From Sphingobacteriia bacterium (GTDB lineage: Bacteria > Bacteroidota > Bacteroidia > NS11-12g > UBA955): a stretch of DNA of 10,303 nucleotides. The DNA is taken from NCBI GenBank assembly GCA_021151535.1, contig JAGKXC010000070.1:1-10303 (forward strand). The letters are read 5' to 3'. The notes beneath the pieces are model-generated. The model did not search any database. It saw nothing but the letters and a program-made list of their open reading frames with translations, and was not told where the DNA came from. A program made the position numbers and the translations under genes. Every line of letters starts with the position of its first letter. Within the stretch, counting starts at the first letter, position 1. Shown here piece after piece: positions 1 to 6,106 of the stretch.

Positions 1-339
1 ATGATTTTGAAGGACATTGCTACGGAGATAGGGATGGACATTAGCACGATTAGCAGGGTAGCGAACAGCAAGTATGTGGAGACTGATTTTGGCATATTTC
101 CATTAAAATATTTCTTCAGTGAGGGATTGAGCACGGATGAGGGGGAAGAGGTAAGTAACAGGGAGATTAAGAAGATTTTGGGCGATGCTATCGCATCGGA
201 GAGCAAGAAGAAGCCTTTAACAGATGAGGCATTGATGGCTTTATTGAACGATAAGGGTTATAACATTGCACGGAGAACGGTTGCCAAGTACAGGGAGCAA
301 TTGGGCATACCTGTAGCGCGATTGCGTAAGGAGATTTAG
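1..339 (+). CDS. rpoN: RNA polymerase sigma-54 factor RpoN, C-terminal fragment (5' end outside window)
   Basis: This is the last 112 codons of sigma-54, the alternative sigma factor that directs RNA polymerase to -24/-12 promoters and needs an ATP-driven activator to open them. The diagnostic feature is the RpoN box ARRTVAKYRE at visible residues 90-99, followed by the usual short tail. Upstream is the conserved DNA-binding region: a helix-turn-helix-like stretch (DIATEIGMDISTISRVANSK, residues 5-24) and the GIFPLKYFF segment (31-39) of the family. Full-length proteins are close to 500 residues, so most of the gene lies to the left; the ATG at base 1 is almost certainly an internal Met. The stop is TAG at 337-339. 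The gene appears intact over the visible part. It is co-directional with the polysaccharide operon but separated from it by 257 bases, so it is probably a separate transcription unit. Confidence 0.96.
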   Translation: MILKDIATEIGMDISTISRVANSKYVETDFGIFPLKYFFSEGLSTDEGEEVSNREIKKILGDAIASESKKKPLTDEALMALLNDKGYNIARRTVAKYREQLGIPVARLRKEI

Positions 340-407
340 GATGGATTAGGATTCTGCTGAGGGGGAGTGATAATTCTGTACAATTATTCTAACATAGTAT
401 AACATTA

Positions 408-439
408 CCTGAAATGGAGATATTGATGAATTAAATTTG
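408..439 (+). promoter_or_regulatory. Candidate Bacteroidota-type promoter (-33/-7), weak
   Basis: TAAATTTG at 432-439 matches the TAnnTTTG -7 element described for Bacteroidota housekeeping sigma factors exactly. About 20 bases upstream, where a TTTG-like -33 element is expected, only CCTG (408-411) is found, sharing just the last two bases. If used, transcription would begin around 445, giving a leader of roughly 150 bases that contains the 453-469 hairpin. Such short AT-rich words occur by chance in this composition, so this is a pointer and not a firm call. Confidence 0.25.
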
Positions 440-452
440 AAGGGTTATGTTG

Positions 453-469
453 GGCGAAAATTGTTCGCC
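453..469 (+). repeat. Small inverted repeat (hairpin) in operon leader
   Basis: GGCGAA (453-458) and TTCGCC (464-469) are perfect reverse complements around a five-base loop, AATTG. The flank GCCGTTGGATCGGC (467-480) can form a second, mutually exclusive 4-bp stem that uses the right arm of the first. No T run follows, so an intrinsic terminator is unlikely. It could be an operator or a leader RNA structure; the sequence alone does not decide. Confidence 0.45.
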
Positions 470-596
470 GTTGGATCGGCAGGTTACAAAATGTGGCTGA
501 AAGGGCGGAGCTATATCAAAAAACGAAAAATTGTTAGTTAATTTGAATAGAGATAAAGCGTTTGGTGGTAAGTTGATTAAGTAAAAATTAGAAAAA

Positions 597-1499
597 ATGA
601 AGATGAAACAAAGGTTGGGAGAAGGAAAGGTGGACGGGGATAAGCCAAAAGGGCTAAAAAATATTTTCATTGGAAATGCAATGAAGGTGTTTGCAACAAG
701 TAAGCAAACTTGGGAAGGAGTGGGATTTTTGTTATTGATTTTGGTAATGATGGTAGGGTTTGGTTCTTGCGGTAACATGAGACGTGTAACTTATTTTAAT
801 GGGGTAAAGGATTCTACTTTGTTTGATTCATTGAAAGCACACGCATTGATTATTGAGCCAGGGGCGCAATTGAGTATTCAGATTTCGAGTTTGAATATGG
901 AGATTGACAATTTGATAAATAAGGCTAATTTGTCAAGCGTACAGAATTATGGAAATGGAATGTCGGGACTAGGTGGTGGTATAACAACTGGTGGATATTA
1001 TGTAGGGGACAGTGGTTATATTAAATTGCCTAGGATAGGAAATTTGTATGTTAAGGGTTGGACGATGCCCCAATTGGAGGACACCTTACAAAATCGGTAT
1101 TCTGAATTTGCCAAAAATCCTTTGGTAACGGTAAGGATGTTAAATTTTGTAGTAACTATTTTGGGAGAAGTGGGTAGAACAGGCCCAATTAGTATAACGG
1201 CTGATCGTGCGGATTTATTGCAGGTTTTGGGTATAACAGGAGATATTTCGAACTATGGAAAACGACAGAACATAACGATTATCCGGAAAACTGAAACCGG
1301 AAGGATTTTAAGAAAGTTGGACATTACGAAGCCTGAATTTGTAACTAGTGAATTTTTTTATGTGAAACCGGGCGATGTTATTTATGTTGAGCCTAATGCG
1401 GCCAAGAAGTTTAGCACAACATTAACAAATCAATTTATGCCAATTGTAATGTCGGCAACCACATTTGTTTTGTTGTTATATAATGTATTTACAAATTAA
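597..1499 (+). CDS. Wza-like polysaccharide export outer-membrane lipoprotein (Poly_export/SLBB)
   Basis: A member of the Wza/BexD family, outer-membrane proteins through which capsular or exopolysaccharide leaves the cell. A hydrophobic segment (residues 43-54) ends in a lipobox-like FGSC with Cys58 as the predicted lipidated residue. The polysaccharide-export domain follows at about 82-182 (IEPGAQLSI; YYVGDSGYIKLPRIG; NPLVTVRM), interrupted by a glycine-rich loop (117-135). An SLBB-type domain lies at about 184-266, ending in VKPGDVIYVEP. A final hydrophobic helix (280-297) resembles the C-terminal helix seen in Bacteroidota homologues. The start is uncertain. ATG 597 has the better A-rich upstream context but gives a 40-residue polar lead before the hydrophobic core; ATG 681 (Met29) would give an ordinary 29-residue lipoprotein signal. 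It is the first gene of the operon, ending 18 bases before the next start. Confidence 0.9.
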   Translation: MKMKQRLGEGKVDGDKPKGLKNIFIGNAMKVFATSKQTWEGVGFLLLILVMMVGFGSCGNMRRVTYFNGVKDSTLFDSLKAHALIIEPGAQLSIQISSLNMEIDNLINKANLSSVQNYGNGMSGLGGGITTGGYYVGDSGYIKLPRIGNLYVKGWTMPQLEDTLQNRYSEFAKNPLVTVRMLNFVVTILGEVGRTGPISITADRADLLQVLGITGDISNYGKRQNITIIRKTETGRILRKLDITKPEFVTSEFFYVKPGDVIYVEPNAAKKFSTTLTNQFMPIVMSATTFVLLLYNVFTN

Positions 1500-1517
1500 T
1501 AGACAGAAACATTGAAC

Positions 1518-3920
1518 ATGAATCAAACAAAGGGAGGAAATAGGGAAAAGGATTTTAAGCCTGATCAGGTATTTACTCCTTACAATATTGTAAAGCGGGT
1601 AATTCTTCCCTATTGGCCTATTTATATACTAAGTTTTGTTATTGCTTATATTGCTAGTAAATATTATTTACAGCAGCAGCCATTCATCTATGAAGTTTAT
1701 GGTAAAGTGTTAATTAAACCTGAATTGAGTAGTGGTAAGGGTCAGCAGGTATTGGAAGATTTGGACATGTTTGCCTCTGCTAAAATTGTAGAGAACGAAT
1801 TAGAGATTATACAATCTAGGATGTTGTGTGCAGAGGTAGGTAAGGCAATTAATTCTTATGTGCGATATTATTCTGCTACTGATAAGAAATCACCAGAATT
1901 AGATTGGGATTTCCCAATACAATTTGAAGCAGTTAATGAAGACAGTTTAAAAGGATCTGGTGGTTTTGGTACATTAATAATTGGTTCACAGAAGAAAAAT
2001 ATGCGAATTAATGGTGAGATATATGAAATTAAGGATCAAACTATTAAAATGGGCCAAGAGTATTATAAGGTAAGGATATTAAAAGATAAGCTTACAGATA
2101 TTATCCCAGGTGTTTACAAGTTTTTTATAAATTCAATTGAAAACGAGGTAAATACATTAATAAATTCTGTAACACCTGCACCTACTGGAAAGGGGACAAC
2201 AATTATTGGAATTCGATACAGAGGATATAACATCAGAAATAACCGTAGAATTTTGAATGAATTTATTAGTCAGTATACAAGTGCGGGAGTAGAGGATAAG
2301 CGATCAGTTGCTCAATACACAATGGATTTTATTGAAGATCGATTGCGTTTGATTAGTGGTGAATTGGATAGTGTAGAAACAAATATTGAGCGGTTTAAGC
2401 AGAAAACAGGTTTAATTAGTGTAGACCAGCAAGCTTCATTATATTTAAATAAATTAATGGATAGGGATATGGAGTTGGGAAAGATAGGATTGAAGTTAGA
2501 TATATTAAAATCCATAGAGCAATATTTATTTAACAAGAAAAACAATCCAGGCATGGTTCCGTCTTTGGTTGATATTTCTGATCCTCTGTTAAGCACACTA
2601 TTAACTAAGCTTTATGAATTAGAGTTTCAATATGATAGACGATTAAAAATAAGTGGGCAAGGAGATGAATCACTTATTTCAATGGCAGAGGAAATAAAAG
2701 ATATTAAACAAGGTATATTTGAGAATATAAAAAATATTCGTTCGAATTTACAAGTTAATAAACAGAAATTAGAAAGTGAGTTAGAGCGTAGCGAGGCTGA
2801 ACTAAAGGAAATACCTACTCAAGAAAAGAGATTGATAGATATTAGTAGGCAGCAGGCAGTAAAAAATGAAATTTTTAGTTATTTATTGGAAAAGCGAGAG
2901 GAGTCGGCAATATCTTTTGCAAGTACAGTTTCTGATGTAAGAATAATCGAAAGAGCATATGGCGGATCCACATTGAGCCCTAAGCCACATTTAACTTATG
3001 GACTAATGTTTTCTTTAGCGATATCTATTCCATTAATATTCTTTTTTTGGAGAGTAATGTTAAATCCACGAATTCAATTTAGAGATGAAATTGAATCATT
3101 ATTAAACATTCCAATTTTGGGCGATTTAATGTTCGACGAGAAAAAAAGGACAATTGTTACATCTGCTAAAGATAGGGGGCAACTTGCTGAGTCCTTAAGA
3201 ACAATACGGACCAAATTAACCTATTTTCAAACTGTATCAGACCACAAGGTATTAATGGTAAGTTCAAGTATTCCAGGAGAGGGAAAAAGTTTTATATCAG
3301 TAAACTTAGGATTGAGTTATAGTTTAATTAACAATAAGGTAGTTTTGGTAGGGGGTGATTTAAGAAAGCCAGCTTTGCACAAGATTTTCGATATGAGTAT
3401 GAAGAAAGGATTATCGAGTTATCTAAACGGTACCAGCGCGCTAGATGAAGTAGTTTATGCTACTGAATTTGACAATTTGTGGATTTTACCATCTGGTGCT
3501 ATTCCACCAAACCCTTCTGAATTATTGGAAAGTGAAAAAATGTCGAAGTTAATGGAAGAATTGAGGGAGAAATTTGATATAGTAGTAATTGATACTCCGC
3601 CACTAGGTTTGGTTGCTGATGCAGAGATTATTGCAAGGCATTGTGACATACATATGTTTGTTATCCGATACAATTATACTCCTAAGGAGGCGGTGGAGCA
3701 AGTTTTGGAAAAGGCAAAAAGCACAGGATTATTTTCTCAATTTAGTATAATATTTAATGGTGTTAAACCAAAAGGATTGGGTAAGTATGGGTATTACTAT
3801 GGTTATGCTTATAATTATGGTGGATATAGTAGTTATGGAGGTTACGGTTATTATGGTAGTACCAGAAAAAGAACAGGTATTTCATATTTGGTTAAAAAGT
3901 TATTAAAATTTAATAAATAG
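1518..3920 (+). CDS. Wzc-like polysaccharide co-polymerase with tyrosine autokinase domain
   Basis: An inner-membrane chain-length regulator fused to a BY-kinase, 800 residues from ATG 1518. An in-frame TTG at 1512 would add two residues and is less likely. Order of parts: Wzz-type N terminus with TM1 at about 29-49; a long periplasmic region including charged, probably coiled-coil stretches; a proline-containing PKPHL motif just before TM2 (about 493-514); then the cytoplasmic kinase. Kinase motifs: Walker A GEGKS with Lys590, Walker A' GGDLRKP (612-618), and Walker B VVIDTPP with Asp692. The tail (757-779) carries 12 tyrosines among glycines, the expected autophosphorylation cluster, followed by a basic end. 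Known for the family: cycling of tail phosphorylation controls oligomerisation and polymer export with Wza. The first Asp of the usual Walker A' is Gly here, a variant I recall in Bacteroidota relatives. No phosphatase gene is adjacent. Confidence 0.95.
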   Translation: MNQTKGGNREKDFKPDQVFTPYNIVKRVILPYWPIYILSFVIAYIASKYYLQQQPFIYEVYGKVLIKPELSSGKGQQVLEDLDMFASAKIVENELEIIQSRMLCAEVGKAINSYVRYYSATDKKSPELDWDFPIQFEAVNEDSLKGSGGFGTLIIGSQKKNMRINGEIYEIKDQTIKMGQEYYKVRILKDKLTDIIPGVYKFFINSIENEVNTLINSVTPAPTGKGTTIIGIRYRGYNIRNNRRILNEFISQYTSAGVEDKRSVAQYTMDFIEDRLRLISGELDSVETNIERFKQKTGLISVDQQASLYLNKLMDRDMELGKIGLKLDILKSIEQYLFNKKNNPGMVPSLVDISDPLLSTLLTKLYELEFQYDRRLKISGQGDESLISMAEEIKDIKQGIFENIKNIRSNLQVNKQKLESELERSEAELKEIPTQEKRLIDISRQQAVKNEIFSYLLEKREESAISFASTVSDVRIIERAYGGSTLSPKPHLTYGLMFSLAISIPLIFFFWRVMLNPRIQFRDEIESLLNIPILGDLMFDEKKRTIVTSAKDRGQLAESLRTIRTKLTYFQTVSDHKVLMVSSSIPGEGKSFISVNLGLSYSLINNKVVLVGGDLRKPALHKIFDMSMKKGLSSYLNGTSALDEVVYATEFDNLWILPSGAIPPNPSELLESEKMSKLMEELREKFDIVVIDTPPLGLVADAEIIARHCDIHMFVIRYNYTPKEAVEQVLEKAKSTGLFSQFSIIFNGVKPKGLGKYGYYYGYAYNYGGYSSYGGYGYYGSTRKRTGISYLVKKLLKFNK

Positions 3921-3924
3921 TGAT

Positions 3925-4857
3925 TTGAGTTTATTAATTTCTGTAATCACAATAAATCTAAATAACATTGATGGTTTAAAAAGAACCGTTGAGAGTTTAA
4001 TAAGTCAGGGTAGTAAGAGTTTTGAATGGGTTTTTATTGATGGCATTTCAACAGATGGAAGCTGTGAATATGTTAAAGATTTAGCAACTTCTGGCCAATT
4101 AAAATTTCCGAATAAGATAATAAGTGAGAGAGATTCGGGCATATATGATGCTATGAATAAAGGGATTATTAATAGTGAAGGAAGTTATTTATTGTTTTTA
4201 AATTCGGGTGATTGTTTTAGAACAAATCAAAGTTTAGAGAAATTTGAGTACGAATATGAAATCGAGAAGAATTTGGCATTTTATTCATTTGCCATTGAGT
4301 TAGAAGGTTACGGAGTGAAGGTTACATACCCGAAGATGTTGAGGGAGGAGTTTTTTTGGAATTCATCATTATGTCATCAAAGTACGTTTATTAAAAAAAC
4401 GGTTTTCAATAATTTGGGATTATACAATACCAATTACAGTATTATTGCTGATAGATATCATTTTATTGTGGGTATCTTTAAACGAGGGTATCGGTATAAG
4501 ATCATTAATGATTTTCAGATGGTAATATTTAATGGCGATGGAATTTCTAGTACTCAATTTGATTTGAGGATAGTAGAGAGAGATATGATGTTTACTGAGA
4601 TTTTTGGCTCATTTACAGTGAGGAATTTAAAGGAATTGGGGTATTATAGATCATTGGAGCAAAACAGGTTGATTTGGCAGTTGATGTTGACCACAATAAA
4701 ATGCAAGAACTTATTATTAGCAAGACCTAAGACATTCTTAAAAATTCTTAAGAAGATTATTTTAAAAGATAATCCGAAGGAGAGAAATTTCATCCAAAGA
4801 GGCATAGTTTGTTTTATCCAAAAAAAATTGAAGAAAAAAAAAATTGAAGTTTTGTAG
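3925..4857 (+). CDS. Family 2 glycosyltransferase (GT-A fold), TTG start
   Basis: A soluble, single-domain GT2 enzyme of 310 residues, expected to add one sugar from a nucleotide-sugar donor to the lipid-linked repeat unit at the cytoplasmic membrane face. The N terminus shows the GT-A nucleotide-binding start (ISVITINLNN, 5-14) and FIDGISTDGS (37-46). The motif ERDSGIYDAMNKG (68-80) and FLNSGD (91-96, in the place of the metal-binding DXD) are typical of the WcaA-like branch. No membrane segment is apparent, and the C terminus is strongly basic (KKLKKKK). The start must be TTG 3925: no in-frame ATG, GTG or closer TTG lies between it and the preceding stop, and the first beta strand begins at residue 4. 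It sits four bases after the Wzc stop, suggesting translational coupling. The last codons contain a 10-A run (4834-4843). Donor and acceptor sugars cannot be told. Confidence 0.92.
   Translation: MSLLISVITINLNNIDGLKRTVESLISQGSKSFEWVFIDGISTDGSCEYVKDLATSGQLKFPNKIISERDSGIYDAMNKGIINSEGSYLLFLNSGDCFRTNQSLEKFEYEYEIEKNLAFYSFAIELEGYGVKVTYPKMLREEFFWNSSLCHQSTFIKKTVFNNLGLYNTNYSIIADRYHFIVGIFKRGYRYKIINDFQMVIFNGDGISSTQFDLRIVERDMMFTEIFGSFTVRNLKELGYYRSLEQNRLIWQLMLTTIKCKNLLLARPKTFLKILKKIILKDNPKERNFIQRGIVCFIQKKLKKKKIEVL
4818..4848 (+). repeat. Tandem poly-A/TTGAAG repeat at the 3' end of the family 2 glycosyltransferase gene
   Basis: Two imperfect copies of a poly-A tract followed by TTGAAG lie side by side; the second tract is 10 A long (4834-4843). 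They encode the lysine-rich tail of the glycosyltransferase. Loss of one A would replace the last four residues (IEVL) with about ten others; gain of one A would end the protein a few residues early. Both changes affect only the extreme C terminus. Confidence 0.7.
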
Positions 4858-4912
4858 TTTGTTTATTATTTTTTGATAATGTTTAATCTCATCATTTTTA
4901 AATAGTAAATTC

Positions 4913-6106
4913 GTGAAGAATATTTATTGTATATTTTCTTGGAATGAGTATCCACTATTTGAGGAGTATATTTTAGCTTTTTCAAAGAACATGGAGGGGT
5001 ATAATTTTATAATTTCTAAAAGAAAGGATAAGGTTGGATCTCAATTTCAACGATATTTTTCGGGATTGTTGTTATTTTTTTGGCAATTCAATAACACGCC
5101 TAAAATGGTTAAAACAGACTTTAATGTTTATGACATTAGTTCGAGAATGACATTTGGTTTTTTTAATTTTTTTCGATTTAGAAAACGATCCTTTCGTTTT
5201 CATGAAAAGCAAATATTGTATTTAGAAAGTACGGGTTTAAAAGTGGATTTAATTCATGTACAAGTGGGGTTATATGGTGGCATAACCGCTTATGACATTA
5301 AGGCCAAATACGGAATACCATATGTTATTACTGAGCACATGGGTGATGTTATGTTTGATGATATGATATCGAGTAAGCGCTATTTAAATGAGTATAAAAC
5401 GGCTTATAAAAATGCTAATCAAATAGTATCAGTGAGTAGAAGTTTAAGGAAGAGAATCAATGAATTTATCCGGATAGAAACGGGAGAAGTAATCTCAAAC
5501 CTAAAAAATGTTTACTTACCTGAGAAAATTGGTGTAATTGACAGAAAACCGAATTGGGAAAATAAGATATTAATTTTTACGTTAGCTGGATTAATTAATG
5601 ACTCAAAAGGTATAAAGGAATTAACGAGTGCCATTGCGTTATTGCCAGATAATGTAAGATCGAGGGTGCATGTTTTAATTGGAGGGGAAGGCAATCATCG
5701 ATCAATGTTTGAGCAACACGCTAAAGAAATGGGCGTTTCTGAGTATTGCACTTGGTTGGGTCAACTGCGTAGAATGGATGTGTTAGCATATCACAGATTG
5801 GTTGATTTTTTTGTATTGGCAAGTCATAGTGAAACATTTGGGATGGTACTATTAGAAGCTTTGTTTGCTGGAAAGCCCGTGATTAGTACCTTTTGTGGTG
5901 GGCCTGAAGACATTGTAAACGAGGGAAATGGGTTATTAGTGCCTGTATTAGATATTTATTCATTAAGAGATGCTATCAATGAAATGATAATAAATCGTGA
6001 TAAATATGATACTGAATGGATTGCAAATGACGCTGTATCGCGATTTTCTGGCAAAGCAATAGCTGATAAATATTCGAAATTATTTAATAAAATATTAGTG
6101 AACTAA
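4913..6106 (+). CDS. Family 4 glycosyltransferase (GT-B fold), GTG start
   Basis: A 397-residue retaining GT4 enzyme, probably adding a sugar to the growing repeat unit. The N-terminal Rossmann half contains LIHVQVGLYGG (113-123) and PYVITEHMG (136-144), the usual acceptor-side region, then VSVSRSLRKRI (172-182). The donor-side half contains LAGLINDSKGIKEL (224-237), VLIGGEG (254-260), and the EX7E motif with Glu307 and Glu315 in SETFGMVLLEALFAGKPV, followed by GGPEDIV. All hallmark positions are present, so it should be active. The start is GTG 4913; no in-frame ATG occurs upstream in the 55-base AT-rich gap after the previous gene, and the only nearby ATG (4879) is out of frame. Its stop TAA overlaps the next gene's ATG by one base (TAATG at 6104-6108), pointing to coupled translation. 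Sugar specificity cannot be inferred. Confidence 0.93.
   Translation: MKNIYCIFSWNEYPLFEEYILAFSKNMEGYNFIISKRKDKVGSQFQRYFSGLLLFFWQFNNTPKMVKTDFNVYDISSRMTFGFFNFFRFRKRSFRFHEKQILYLESTGLKVDLIHVQVGLYGGITAYDIKAKYGIPYVITEHMGDVMFDDMISSKRYLNEYKTAYKNANQIVSVSRSLRKRINEFIRIETGEVISNLKNVYLPEKIGVIDRKPNWENKILIFTLAGLINDSKGIKELTSAIALLPDNVRSRVHVLIGGEGNHRSMFEQHAKEMGVSEYCTWLGQLRRMDVLAYHRLVDFFVLASHSETFGMVLLEALFAGKPVISTFCGGPEDIVNEGNGLLVPVLDIYSLRDAINEMIINRDKYDTEWIANDAVSRFSGKAIADKYSKLFNKILVN

Larger units (their letters stand above)
340..596 (+). other. Intergenic leader between rpoN and the polysaccharide operon
   Basis: I see no credible gene in these 257 bases. The stretch holds an AT-only hairpin shortly after the rpoN stop (ATAATT 370-375 pairing with AATTAT 382-387, six-base loop) without a following T run, so at best a weak terminator. 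It also holds a direct repeat of TAACAT (390-395 and 400-405), a GC-containing hairpin at 453-469, and two near-identical words, CGAAAATTGTT (455-465) and CGAAAAATTGTT (524-535), differing by one A. The last 20 bases are A-rich, which fits Bacteroidota translation starts. By position, the promoter and any control sites of the polysaccharide operon should be here, but none can be assigned firmly. Confidence 0.6.

Noticed and set aside
370..387. Intrinsic terminator after rpoN
   Set aside because: The stem is six A/T pairs only and no T run follows; too weak to call as a terminator.
493..506. Possible sigma-54 promoter (TGGC...GGGC) in the leader downstream of rpoN
   Set aside because: The GG and GC are separated by 9 instead of 10 bases and the TTGC half is not matched, so the invariant spacing fails.
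431..778. Minus-strand open frame of 115 codons across the leader and the start of the export gene
   Set aside because: It overlaps the signal region of a well-supported gene, has a low-complexity Phe/Pro/Asn-rich product and shows no recognisable domain; a composition shadow.
2312..2596. Minus-strand 94-codon frame within the Wzc-like gene
   Set aside because: Antisense shadow of a confident coding region without any motif.
4858..4912. Promoter or terminator in the 55-base gap between the two glycosyltransferases
   Set aside because: The gap is simply T/A-rich; no stem or convincing promoter pair could be found.
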